Origin: Rhizobacter koreensis | GTDB taxonomy: Bacteria > Pseudomonadota > Gammaproteobacteria > Burkholderiales > Burkholderiaceae_C | DNA length: 64,000 bases | Assembly (NCBI RefSeq): GCF_013366375.1 | Contig: NZ_JABWMJ010000004.1 | Span: 124,001-188,000 of the forward strand | Reading direction: 5' to 3' | Part shown: positions 49,842-58,210 of the stretch, piece after piece | How positions within the stretch are numbered: position 1 is the first letter of the stretch | Layout: every line of letters starts with the position of its first letter | Program-made: the position numbers and the translations under genes | Notes under the pieces: model-generated | What the model was told of the DNA's origin: nothing | Database searches by the model: none | The model's input: only the letters and a program-made list of their open reading frames with translations

Positions 49842-50624
49842 ATGCCCCAGGCTGCGCCGATCGTCTCGCTCGAAGGCCGCACCGTCGTCGTCACCGGCGC
49901 CGGGCAGGGCATCGGAAAGGCGCTGACCGAACTCGCGGTCGATCTCGGTGCCAACGTCGTCGCGGTCGATCTCAACGCCGAGACCCTGCACGCCGCGCTC
50001 GCCTCGCTGCCGGCCGGGCGCGTGCTCGAAGTGGTCGGCAGCGTCGTCGACCCCGAGCTCGCCACGCGCGCGGTGAGCGACGCGATCGGGCGCTTCGGCG
50101 CCGTGCACGGCCTCGTCAACAACGCCGGCATCACGCGGCCCGCGATGATCGAGAAGATGACGCGCCAGCAGTGGCAGGACGTCATCGACGTGCACCTCAC
50201 CGGCACCTTCTTCTGGACCCAGGCGGTCGGCCGCCACATGCTCGAGCGGGCGCGCAGCGGCGACGCCACCGGCGGCTCGATCGTCAACATCTCGTCGGAT
50301 GCCGGCCGAAAGGGCGCGATCGGGCAGATCAACTATGCGGCGGCCAAGGCCGGCATGCTCGGCATGACGATGACCGCGGCGCGCGAGTGGAGCAAGCACA
50401 ACATCCGCAGCAACTCGATCTGCTTCGGCGTCGTCGAGACGCCGATGACGGAAGTCGTGCGTGGCGACAAGTTCCGCGACGGCATGCTGGCGCAGATCCC
50501 GATGGGGCGCTGGGCGCAGCCCGAGGAAGTGGTCAAGACCGTGTGCTTCCTGCTCTCGGACGGGGCGAGCTACATCACGGGGCAGCATCTGGCGGTGAAC
50601 GGGGGCTTCCACATCAGCCTGTGA
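49842..50624 (+). CDS. Short-chain dehydrogenase/reductase (SDR)
   Basis: Classical SDR of 260 residues with TGAGQGIG, NNAG, the Ser region NISSDAGRKG and YAAAK (Tyr and Lys). ATG 49842 follows a CAGGAA site. It is the first gene of a rightward set with the DUF7064-like protein (64-base gap), crotonase and MaoC, and it shares the box at 49809 with the divergent thiolase pair. The role is probably oxidation of a hydroxyacyl-CoA before C-C cleavage by the thiolase-like pair, by inference. Confidence 0.9.
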   Translation: MPQAAPIVSLEGRTVVVTGAGQGIGKALTELAVDLGANVVAVDLNAETLHAALASLPAGRVLEVVGSVVDPELATRAVSDAIGRFGAVHGLVNNAGITRPAMIEKMTRQQWQDVIDVHLTGTFFWTQAVGRHMLERARSGDATGGSIVNISSDAGRKGAIGQINYAAAKAGMLGMTMTAAREWSKHNIRSNSICFGVVETPMTEVVRGDKFRDGMLAQIPMGRWAQPEEVVKTVCFLLSDGASYITGQHLAVNGGFHISL

Positions 50625-50688
50625 GCGCGGCGCTGCCGCGCGTCGTGCCGCACGCGCATCGACGGCGAGCCGAGGCAAGGAGACTCCG

Positions 50689-51735
50689 ATGTACATGCCC
50701 CCGAACACGCGCCTGAAGCTCGACCCACGAGACGAGTACACGCACGAACCCGAGCCCGTCTCGAACTACAACGAGAGCATGTACTTCAACGCGTTCGACT
50801 CGGACGCGGGGCTCGGCCTCTGGGTCCGCATCGGCAACCGGCCGAACGAAGGCCACGCCGAGATGACGTGCTGCGTATATCTGCCGGACGGCCGCGTCGG
50901 CTTCATGTACCGGCGCCCGGCGCTCGCCGGCAATGCGGCAATGGACGCCGCGGGCATGCGCTTCGACGTGGTCGAGCCGTTCCGGCGCCATCGCGTGCGC
51001 TACGAGGGCGACCTGCTGCTGATGGACGAGCCGATGGCGATGGCAGACCCGGGTCGCGCGTTCAAGCGCTTCCCGCAGCGGCCGGCGCACATCGAGCTCG
51101 ACTTCGAGGGGGTCTCGCCGATGCACGGCGGCGAGATCGTCACGCTCCAGGGCGAGCGCGCCACGCTCGACCCCGAGCACGCGGTCTATCGCGGCCACAC
51201 GGAGCAGAACATGGCGGTCGCCGGGCACGTCACCATCGACGGCGTCCGCCACGACCTTCGCGACGGCACCGGCTACCGCGACAAGAGCTGGGGACCGCGC
51301 CATTGGCACAGCTTCTACTGGTACAAGTGGCTGCCGGTCACGTTCGGCCGCGACTTCGGGATCCTGCTGTCGCTCAAGGGCCGGCCCGAAGGCGGACCCG
51401 CTCGCGTGAGCGGCAACGTGCTGCGGAGCGGCATCTACGAGCCGGTGCTCGACGGCCGCATCGACACCGACTACGACCCCGACTGGGTGCCGCGCTCGCT
51501 CGCCGCGCACGTGACCACCGCGAGCGGCACGTACACGATGACCGGCCGCGTGCTGACCACGGTGCCGCTGCGCCACAAGCGCAGCAGCGGCGACGGCCGC
51601 AGCTACACGCGGATCGTCGAAGCCATGACCGAATACCGCTGCGGCGAGCACCGCGTTCTCGGCATGACCGAGTACTGCGACCTCATGACCGATGGCGTAC
51701 CGGTGTCGGTCGCCACCGCAAGGGCGGCGGCATGA
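50689..51735 (+). CDS. Conserved uncharacterised protein, DUF7064/7065-like
   Basis: A 348-residue protein of a family I know only from lipid and xenobiotic catabolic clusters. It reads as beta-rich, with NESMYFNAFDSDAGLGLWVRIGNRPNEG near the start and the diagnostic TGYRDKSWGPRHWHSFYWYKW near residue 200. This arrangement is like the hydroxyneurosporene synthase/CrtC-type lipocalin double barrel. No signal peptide or membrane segment is seen. Activity is unknown; binding or hydration of a hydrophobic ligand is a guess. The stop overlaps the crotonase start (ATGA), so it is part of the same operon. Confidence 0.75.
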   Translation: MYMPPNTRLKLDPRDEYTHEPEPVSNYNESMYFNAFDSDAGLGLWVRIGNRPNEGHAEMTCCVYLPDGRVGFMYRRPALAGNAAMDAAGMRFDVVEPFRRHRVRYEGDLLLMDEPMAMADPGRAFKRFPQRPAHIELDFEGVSPMHGGEIVTLQGERATLDPEHAVYRGHTEQNMAVAGHVTIDGVRHDLRDGTGYRDKSWGPRHWHSFYWYKWLPVTFGRDFGILLSLKGRPEGGPARVSGNVLRSGIYEPVLDGRIDTDYDPDWVPRSLAAHVTTASGTYTMTGRVLTTVPLRHKRSSGDGRSYTRIVEAMTEYRCGEHRVLGMTEYCDLMTDGVPVSVATARAAA

Positions 51736-52529
51736 GCACGGCCACGCTGCAGGTCGAGCGCGACGGCGGCGTCGCGCGCGTCACGCTCAACCGACCCGAA
51801 GTGAAGAACGCGCTGTCGCCGGCGATGGCCGACGAGCTCGCGGCCACGTTCCGCGCCCTGGCCAAAGACGAGGCGGTGCGCGTGGTGCTGCTCGCCGGCG
51901 CCGGCGGCAACTTCTGCTCGGGCGGCGACGTCAAGGGCATGCAGCAGGGCGGCGCGCGCAGCCCCGAGCAGCGGCGCGCCGGCATGCAGCGTTATCGCGA
52001 GCTCGCGACCGCGCTGCTCGCGATCGACAAGCCGGTCATCGCCGCGCTCGATGGCGTCGCCTACGGCGCGGGCTTCAGCATCGCGCTCGCCGCCGACCTC
52101 GTGCTGGTGAGCGACCGGGTGCGTCTGGCGATGGTGTTCCACCGCATCGGCCTCGTTCCCGATGTCGGCGCGTGGTACCTGCTGCCGCGCGTTGTCGGCC
52201 TGCAGCGGGCCAAGGAGCTGATCTTCTCGGCGCGCGAGATCGGCGCCGCCGAGGCCCTGCAGTTCGGCGTCGCGCTCGAGGTGCACGCACCCGATGCGTT
52301 GCTGACGCGTGCGAACGCCATCGCCGCCAGCTTCTGCGGCGCGCCGCCGACCGCGATGAGCCTTTCCAAGCGCGCCCTCCAGGTGTCGCTGCAGAGCGAG
52401 CTCGAAGCGATGCTCGACCTCGAAGCCGCCGGCCAGGCGATCGCCGCGACGAGCGACTACACGGCCGAAGCGCTGCGCCGCTTCGCCGCGAAGGAGGCGC
52501 CGCAGTTCCGCTGGCCTGCCAAGGACTGA
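51732..52529 (+). CDS. Crotonase-family enoyl-CoA hydratase/isomerase, PaaG-like active site
   Basis: A 265-residue crotonase with FCSGGDVKGM at the oxyanion hole. The two hydratase glutamates are missing (AYGAGFSIALAADLV and AMVFHRIGLVPDVGAWYLLPRVVG). The Asp in VPD with the LPRVVG context matches PaaG-like isomerases and resembles the crotonase at 10776. Isomerisation of a 3-enoyl- or ring-CoA is more likely than plain hydration. The start ATG 51732 overlaps the previous stop, and the MaoC gene follows after two bases. Confidence 0.85.
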   Translation: MSTATLQVERDGGVARVTLNRPEVKNALSPAMADELAATFRALAKDEAVRVVLLAGAGGNFCSGGDVKGMQQGGARSPEQRRAGMQRYRELATALLAIDKPVIAALDGVAYGAGFSIALAADLVLVSDRVRLAMVFHRIGLVPDVGAWYLLPRVVGLQRAKELIFSAREIGAAEALQFGVALEVHAPDALLTRANAIAASFCGAPPTAMSLSKRALQVSLQSELEAMLDLEAAGQAIAATSDYTAEALRRFAAKEAPQFRWPAKD

Positions 52530-52531
52530 CG

Positions 52532-53392
52532 ATGGAATACGAGAAGACCCGCGCCTGGACCTCACCCGACGTTCGTCACGCGTACACCGCCAAGGACACG
52601 ATCCTCTATGCGCTCGGCCTCGGCATCGGCGCCGACCCGCTCGACCCGGTGCAGCTGCGCTTCACGTACGAAAGGAACCTGGTCGCGATGCCGACCATGG
52701 CGGCGGTGCTCGCGTCCCCGGGCTTCTGGATGCGCGACCGGCCCGAGCTCGGCATCGACTACACCAAGCTCGTGCACGGCGAGCAGCGCGTCACGCTGCA
52801 CCGGCCGCTCGCCCCCGAGGGCACGCTGATCGGGCGCAGCCGCGTCGTCGGAATCGCCGACAAGGGCGCGGGCAAGGGCGCCTTGATGCACGTCGAGAAG
52901 ACGCTCAGCGACGAGGCGAGCGGCGCGCTCGTCGCGACCAGCGAGCAGGTGCTCTTCCTGCGCGGCGACGGCGGCTTCGCGAACGTTGGCGGTGGCGACG
53001 CGCCGGCGCCGGCGCTGCCGGCAACGCCGGAGCGCGCGCCCGACGTCGAGCTCGACCTGCCGACGCGGCCCGACGCGGCGCTGCTCTATCGGCTGTCGGG
53101 CGACGTCAACCCGCTGCACGTCGACCCGGCGTTCGCGGCGCGCGCCGGCTTCGCGCGCCCGATCCTGCATGGCCTGGCCACCTATGGCATCGCCGGCTGG
53201 GGCCTCGTTCGCGCGTTCTGCGACGGCGACCCGGCGCGGCTGACCTCGATCGCGGCGCGCCTTTCGGCGCCGGTGTACCCCGGCGAGACGCTGCGCCTCG
53301 AGGCCTGGCGCGAGGGCGGCGAGGTCGCGTTCCGTTGTCGGGTCGTCGAGCGCGACGTCGTCGTGCTGAGCCACGGGCGGGCGCGCTGCTGA
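52532..53392 (+). CDS. MaoC-type double-hotdog enoyl-CoA hydratase
   Basis: A 286-residue protein with two hotdog domains as in the type 2 multifunctional-enzyme hydratase and its bacterial relatives. The N-terminal domain opens with DTILYALGLGIGADPLDPVQLRFTYE; the C-terminal domain has the complete hydratase motif LSGDVNPLHVDPAFAARAGFARPILHGLATYG, with Asp and His. Expected reaction: hydration of a 2-enoyl-CoA to the (R)-3-hydroxyacyl-CoA, often of branched or steroid-like substrates. It is the last gene of the rightward set starting at 49842, and converges on the DUF35 gene at 53532. Confidence 0.9.
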   Translation: MEYEKTRAWTSPDVRHAYTAKDTILYALGLGIGADPLDPVQLRFTYERNLVAMPTMAAVLASPGFWMRDRPELGIDYTKLVHGEQRVTLHRPLAPEGTLIGRSRVVGIADKGAGKGALMHVEKTLSDEASGALVATSEQVLFLRGDGGFANVGGGDAPAPALPATPERAPDVELDLPTRPDAALLYRLSGDVNPLHVDPAFAARAGFARPILHGLATYGIAGWGLVRAFCDGDPARLTSIAARLSAPVYPGETLRLEAWREGGEVAFRCRVVERDVVVLSHGRARC

Positions 53393-53531
53393 CGAAGGCG
53401 TTGGCAGCACGCGGCCGCCGATGAACGGCAGCCCCAGCAGGGTCAGGCCAGCGTCGCTTCCGGGCTCATCGACACCGCACCGCCGGCGAGCGTCGCCTAC
53501 GCCGGCACGCTGCCGGCGGACATGCTCTCCT

Positions 53532-53984
53532 TCACCGCTCGTCGGCGACGCGCCACTGCAGCAGGGCGTGGCGGAACGGCTCGTCGTGGTGCTCGAACAC
53601 CCCGCTGACGGGAGCACCGATCCGCACCTCCTGCAACGGGTCGCCGAGCAGGTTGCCGACGAGGCGCACGCCGCCGGCGTCGGGCAGTTCGACCAGCACC
53701 ACGAGGTAAGGCACGCGGCCCTGCAGGGCACGGTGCGACGGATGCCAGACGCGCTCCCAGCTGTGGATCAGGCCGCGCGGTGCCACGTCGACCCAGTCGG
53801 GGTCGAACGCGTGGCATCGGTGGCAGATCCACTCGGGCCCGAACTGCCAGGTGGCGCACGCACGGCAGCGCTGGATGCGCAGGCGCTCGGCGACGAGACC
53901 ATCCCAGAACGGCCGCGACAGCTCGTCGGGCTCGGGCACCGGCGCCGGCAGGCCCGGCGGCAGGTAGCTGCCAGCCCCGCTCAC
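53532..53984 (-). CDS. DUF35-type OB-fold protein with zinc ribbon
   Basis: A 150-residue protein. After a proline-rich start the zinc ribbon reads RCRACATWQFGPEWICHRC (two Cys-x-x-Cys pairs), then the OB fold begins (GLIHSWERVWHPSHRALQG, PYLVVLVELPDAGG). The GTG start at 53984 overlaps the stop of the thiolase-like gene by four bases. It is the last gene of a seven-gene leftward operon and should form a complex with the thiolase-like protein. It is the second such pair in the window. Confidence 0.87.
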   Translation of the reverse strand: MSGAGSYLPPGLPAPVPEPDELSRPFWDGLVAERLRIQRCRACATWQFGPEWICHRCHAFDPDWVDVAPRGLIHSWERVWHPSHRALQGRVPYLVVLVELPDAGGVRLVGNLLGDPLQEVRIGAPVSGVFEHHDEPFRHALLQWRVADER

Positions 53985-55162
53985 AGGGCAGCCTCGGAGC
54001 CGAGCAGCAGGCTGCTCGCCGGCGCGACCATCGGCCCGCCGATCACCAGCGCGACGTCGCGCCGGCGCGCCGGGCTGGTCGACGTGCCGCGCACCTGGCG
54101 CACCGCCTCGAGCACCAGCTCGAAGCCGTGCATGTAGCACTCGGCGAGGTTGCCGCCGCTGGTGTTGAGCGGCAGCTTGCCGTCGGGCGCGAGCAGGTTC
54201 TCGAGCCGCAGGAACTCGTTGGCCTGGTGCGGCGCGAAGAAGCCGTGCTCGGCGAGCGCCATCACCACGCCGCCGGTGAAGTTCTCGTAGCTCTGCACGA
54301 CACCGACGTCCGCGGGGCCGACTCGAGCCATCGCGTAGAGGTCGGCCGCGACGCCGTGGTAGTTCGCACGGGCGTAGTCGGGGGAGTTGTGCGCGGGCGC
54401 GCCGAAGCGGTGATCGGCGCCCGTCGCCGCCCCGAGCACGAAGGCGGGCCCGGCAGCCATGTCGCGCGCGCGCTCGGCGGGCAGCAGCACGATCGCGGCG
54501 GCGCCGTCGTTCTCCATGCAGCAGTCGAACAGGCGCAGCGGCTCGACGATCCAGCGCGATTGGTCGTACCGTTCCTCGGTGAGCGGCTTGCCGTGCATCA
54601 CGGCGCGCGGATTCGCCTGTGCGTGGTGGTACGACGCCATAGCGACGGCGCGCAGCGCCGCCCGCTCGATGCCGTGCTCGTGCAGGTAGCGCTGCACGCG
54701 CAGCGCGAACTTCTGCGGCGGCGCGAGCACGCCGTAGGGTGCCTGGAACGCCATCTCGCCCGACACCGTGACGTCGCCCGCGCTCTGGCCGAAGCGGCCG
54801 TACTGGCCCTGCGCGAGCCCTCGATAGACCACGACGCAGTCGGCCAGGCCGGCGTGGATCGCCGCGGCGCCGTTCGCGACCGCGGCGCAACAGCCACCGC
54901 CGCCGCCGCCCCACTGCATGGTCGCCGAGCGGAGCCGATGCGTACCGAGCGCGGCGGCAAGGCGTACGGGCTCGCTGCGATCGTTGCTGTACGACGCGAA
55001 GCCGTCGATGTCGCGCGGGTCGATCCCGGCGTCGCGGCACGCCGCGAGGATCGCCTTGAGCACCAGCTTGAACTCGGGGTCGGGCGACGCGCCGTGCCGG
55101 TAGTACGGCGTCTCGCCGATGCCGGCCACGGCAACGCGGCCGCGCAGCGTCCGCTCGGTCAT
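53981..55162 (-). CDS. Thiolase-like (SCP2/Ltp2-type) protein without the canonical nucleophilic Cys
   Basis: A 393-residue thiolase-fold protein. Marks are VAVAGIGETPYYRHG, KAILAACRDAGIDPRDIDGF, and at the nucleophile position QWGGGGGGCCAAVANGAAAI, where by eye the Cys is shifted or replaced by Gly. Near the C-terminus NTSGGNLAECYMHGFELV keeps a Tyr where classical thiolases have a GH motif, as in Ltp2-type aldolases. A retro-aldol or C-C cleaving role on a CoA ester is therefore a reasonable alternative to thiolysis. It overlaps both the CoA-transferase stop (ATGA at 55162) and the DUF35 start. Confidence 0.85.
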   Translation of the reverse strand: MTERTLRGRVAVAGIGETPYYRHGASPDPEFKLVLKAILAACRDAGIDPRDIDGFASYSNDRSEPVRLAAALGTHRLRSATMQWGGGGGGCCAAVANGAAAIHAGLADCVVVYRGLAQGQYGRFGQSAGDVTVSGEMAFQAPYGVLAPPQKFALRVQRYLHEHGIERAALRAVAMASYHHAQANPRAVMHGKPLTEERYDQSRWIVEPLRLFDCCMENDGAAAIVLLPAERARDMAAGPAFVLGAATGADHRFGAPAHNSPDYARANYHGVAADLYAMARVGPADVGVVQSYENFTGGVVMALAEHGFFAPHQANEFLRLENLLAPDGKLPLNTSGGNLAECYMHGFELVLEAVRQVRGTSTSPARRRDVALVIGGPMVAPASSLLLGSEAAL

Positions 55163-56442
55163 TCGCGCGCCGCGGTGCCGATCGCGCCGGCCGCCGCGAG
55201 CTCGCCGATGCGCGCGTCGGCGTAGCCGAGGGTTTCGCGCAGCACGCGGGCGGTGTGCTCGCCGATCGACGGTGCCGGCTGCGGATCGGCCAGCGGCGTC
55301 GCCGAATAGCGGATCGGCGACGCGATGTTCGGGACCCAGCCGTGCTCCGGGTGGGCGAGCCGGCTCACGATGCCGCGCTCGCGCGCCTCGGGCGAGCGCA
55401 GCGTCTCGCCGACCGTGCGCACCTGGCCGCACGGCACTGCGGCAGCGCGCATGCGCGGCTGCCAGTGCGACCACGGCTCGCGCGAGAAGGCGTCACCCAG
55501 GATCTCGAACAGCTCGGCGCGGCGCGCGATGCGGTCCTTCGGCGTCGCGTACTCGGGTGCGGCGGCGAGGTCCGGGCGCTCGAGCACCTGCGCCATCAGT
55601 CGCTGGAAGATCTTGCTGTTGCCGCAGTTGATGTAGAACGCCGCGTCGCTGGCCTGGAACACGCCCGACGGGCAGGTGTCCGGGCTGGTGTTGCCGTGGC
55701 GCTGCGGCTCGTCGCCGCTGAACAGGTGCTGCACCGTCGCGTAGCCGGTCATCAGCACCGCGTTGTCGAAGAGGGCGACCTCGACCTGCTGGCCGATGCC
55801 GTGGCGCTCGCGCGCGACGATCGCACCGAGGATCGCGTTGGCGGCCATCATCGCGGTGCTGATGTCCATCACCGGCGACAGCGCGCGCACGCCCTGGCGA
55901 TCGGGGTAGCCGTTCATCGACACGAAGCCGCTCTCGGCCTGCGCGATCGGATCGAAGCCGAGCCGGTCGGCGAACGCGCCCTCGCGCCCGTATGCCGACA
56001 CCGACGCGTAGATCAGTCGCTCGTTCGTCGCCTTGCACGCGTCGTAGCCGAGGCCGAGGCGCTCCATCACGCCGGTCGAGAAGTTCTCGACCACGACGTC
56101 GGCTCTGGCGATCAGCTCGCGGGCGATCTGCAGGCCTTCGGGGCTCTTGAGATCGAGCGCGACGCTCTGCTTGTTGCGGTTGCACCAGAGGTAGGGCCCG
56201 CCGAGCGTCGCGTCGTCCGGGTGCGCGGGCGGGTAGTAGCGGTACTCGTCGCCGCGGCCGATGGCCTCGATCTTCACCACCTCGGCACCCATGTCCGCCA
56301 GGATCATGGTCGCGAGCGGGCCGGCGATGAAGTGGGTGAAGTCCACCACCCGGATGCCCTCGAGCGCGAGGCGCGCTCCGGCCGGGCGCGGCCGCGGCTC
56401 GGGAAAGTCGGCGAGGCGCCGCTGGATGTCGTCGCGCGTCAT
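55159..56442 (-). CDS. Family III CoA-transferase (CaiB/BaiF type)
   Basis: A 427-residue CoA-transferase. Features are GIRVVDFTHFIAGPLATMILADMGAEVVKIE, NRNKQSVALDLKSPEG, and the catalytic Asp in SPVMDISTAMMAANAILGA near residue 190; NTSPDTCPSGVFQASD follows. It probably moves CoA onto the acid that enters or leaves the oxygenase pathway. ATG 56442 is one possible start; GTG 56451, which overlaps the Bug stop by four bases in the manner of its neighbours, would add three residues and fits the operon pattern. The stop overlaps the thiolase-like start. Confidence 0.88.
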   Translation of the reverse strand: MTRDDIQRRLADFPEPRPRPAGARLALEGIRVVDFTHFIAGPLATMILADMGAEVVKIEAIGRGDEYRYYPPAHPDDATLGGPYLWCNRNKQSVALDLKSPEGLQIARELIARADVVVENFSTGVMERLGLGYDACKATNERLIYASVSAYGREGAFADRLGFDPIAQAESGFVSMNGYPDRQGVRALSPVMDISTAMMAANAILGAIVARERHGIGQQVEVALFDNAVLMTGYATVQHLFSGDEPQRHGNTSPDTCPSGVFQASDAAFYINCGNSKIFQRLMAQVLERPDLAAAPEYATPKDRIARRAELFEILGDAFSREPWSHWQPRMRAAAVPCGQVRTVGETLRSPEARERGIVSRLAHPEHGWVPNIASPIRYSATPLADPQPAPSIGEHTARVLRETLGYADARIGELAAAGAIGTAARE

Positions 56443-56447
56443 CGTGC

Positions 56448-57410
56448 TCACATCTCGATCTTCGAGTCGCGGATCACCGGCTTCCACTGCGCGATCTCGT
56501 CGCGGATCAGCGCCTCCATCTCGGCTGGCGTGCTGCTGCGCGCCTCGACGTTGCGGCTGGCGAAGAGCTTCTGGATCTCGGGGCGCCTGACCGCCGCGAC
56601 GACCGCCGCGTTGAGCTTCGCGACGATCTCGTCCGGCGTGCCCTTCGGCGCCAGCAGCCCGAACCACGCCGAGCTGCGAAAGCCCGGGATCTCCTCGGCG
56701 ATCGCCGGCAGTCCCGGCACCACCGGCGTGCGTTGCGGCGTGCCGACCGCCAGGTACTTGACCTTGCCGGTCGCGAGCATGGTCGCCCCGTCGAGGCCGG
56801 TGACGAACGACGCCTGTACCTGGCCGCCGACGAACGCGGTGGTGAGCGGCGCGCCGCCGTTGTAGGGGATGTGGGTGAGCCGGGTGCCGGCGAGGCTGTT
56901 GAAGTACTCGCCGGTCATGTGCGACAGCGAGCCGTTGCCGACCGAGCCGTAGTTGAGGTTCGGGTGCTTGCCGACCCAGGCGACGAACTCCTTGGCGGTC
57001 GTGACCGGAATGTCGGCCGGCACCGCCAGGATCATCGGCGTGATCGCGACGGTCGAGATCGGGCGGAAGTCCTTGAGCTCGTCGTACGGCGTCTTGCGCA
57101 TCATCGAGACCACCGCGCTCGGCCCGGTGTTGCCGAACACCAGCGTGTAGCCGTCGGGCGCCGCCTTGGCGACCATGTCGGTGCCGATGGTGCCGCCGGC
57201 GCCCGGCCGGTTGTCGATGATCACCGGCTGACCGAGCAGGTCGCTCATCGGCTGCTGGATCGCCCGCGCAAGCTGGTCGGTGCTGCCGCCCGCCGCATAC
57301 GGGACGATCACGCGGATCGGCTTGGTGGGGTACGTCTGCGCCGCCGCAGGCAAGGCCGCGGCGACGATGCAGGCGAGCACGAGGCGGCGGGCGAGGGATG
57401 TGCGTGTCAT
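56448..57410 (-). CDS. Bug-family tripartite tricarboxylate receptor
   Basis: Periplasmic receptor of 320 residues with a short signal (ARRLVLACIVAAALPAAAQ). Family marks are IRVIVPYAAGGSTD, VIIDNRPGAGG, KAAPDGYTLVF, NYGSVGNG and HIPYNGG, where Asn replaces the usual Lys of HVPYKG. It is the fourth gene of the leftward operon, between the GntR regulator and the CoA-transferase. Its ATG overlaps the GntR stop. A receptor inside an oxygenase operon suggests that the ring substrate, or a carboxylated precursor of it, is the ligand. Confidence 0.9.
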   Translation of the reverse strand: MTRTSLARRLVLACIVAAALPAAAQTYPTKPIRVIVPYAAGGSTDQLARAIQQPMSDLLGQPVIIDNRPGAGGTIGTDMVAKAAPDGYTLVFGNTGPSAVVSMMRKTPYDELKDFRPISTVAITPMILAVPADIPVTTAKEFVAWVGKHPNLNYGSVGNGSLSHMTGEYFNSLAGTRLTHIPYNGGAPLTTAFVGGQVQASFVTGLDGATMLATGKVKYLAVGTPQRTPVVPGLPAIAEEIPGFRSSAWFGLLAPKGTPDEIVAKLNAAVVAAVRRPEIQKLFASRNVEARSSTPAEMEALIRDEIAQWKPVIRDSKIEM

Positions 57411-58210
57411 GGCGTGGGTCCGGGTTGACGGTGGCTAACGGTCGAAGGGGCGGCCGCGCCGGAAGCAGACGTTGCGGAAGTGGCGAGACCGCCTTCGAGC
57501 AGCTCGTTCCAGTAGCGGCTGGCGCGCGTCATGTGGCCGAGCACGAGCTGCTGCGCTGCCGTCGCATCGCGCGCGGCGACGTGCGCGATGAGCCGGCGGT
57601 GGTCGGTCGCCGACGCGGCACCTTCGGCCTGGCTCTCGAACCACACCGCGCGGCGGCCGGCGGTGAACTCGTAGAACGCGTTCAGCACGCGCACCAGCAC
57701 CGAGTTGTGCGAGGCGGCGGCGAGCGCGAGGTGGAACTCGGTGTCCTCGCCGACGATGTTGCCGCCGCGCGCGAGCACGGCCTCGGTGCGCTGCTGGACC
57801 GCGTCGAGCCGCCGCAGGTCGTCCTCGGTGCGCCGCTCGCACGCCAGGCTCGCAGCGAGCACTTCGAGCGGGCGCCGCACCTCCATCGTCTCGTCGACCT
57901 CTTCGGCGCTCGGCGCCTCCCCGAGGCCGGCGAGCATCACCAGCGTCTCGAAGCTGCTCTCCTGCGCGACGTGGCGCAGGAAGATGCCCGAGTTGGGCCG
58001 CGAGTCGACGACGCGCAGCGTGACCAGCGTGGCGAGTGCCTCGCGCACCGCGTTGCGGCCGACGCCGAGGCGCTCGGCGAAGTCGCGCTCCGACGGCAGC
58101 CGGTCGCCCGGCTGCAGGCGGCGCTCGCGCAGGTAGTTGACGATGCCGGCGATCGCCGGGGGCGGCGTGGCGCGACCGGTGCCCGACGAGGATTGCGGCC
58201 GCGTCGTCAC
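57407..58210 (-). CDS. GntR/FadR-type transcriptional regulator
   Basis: A 267-residue regulator. The winged helix covers LQPGDRLPSERDFAERLGV and GRNAVREALATLVTLRVVD; the FCD ligand domain follows with a conserved EFHLALAAASHN motif near residue 155. It ends in a short Ser/Ala/Pro tail without the Lys/Arg content of the other two. The GTG start at 58210 overlaps the reductase stop by four bases, and the stop overlaps the Bug start. A regulator translated from the middle of the operon it presumably controls makes autoregulation likely through the paired boxes at 60559-60592. Confidence 0.88.
   Translation of the reverse strand: MTTRPQSSSGTGRATPPPAIAGIVNYLRERRLQPGDRLPSERDFAERLGVGRNAVREALATLVTLRVVDSRPNSGIFLRHVAQESSFETLVMLAGLGEAPSAEEVDETMEVRRPLEVLAASLACERRTEDDLRRLDAVQQRTEAVLARGGNIVGEDTEFHLALAAASHNSVLVRVLNAFYEFTAGRRAVWFESQAEGAASATDHRRLIAHVAARDATAAQQLVLGHMTRASRYWNELLEGGLATSATSASGAAAPSTVSHRQPGPTP

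Noticed and set aside
53393..53531. Possible small gene between the convergent MaoC and DUF35 genes
   Set aside because: The 139 bases hold no frame with protein character and no convincing ribosome site.
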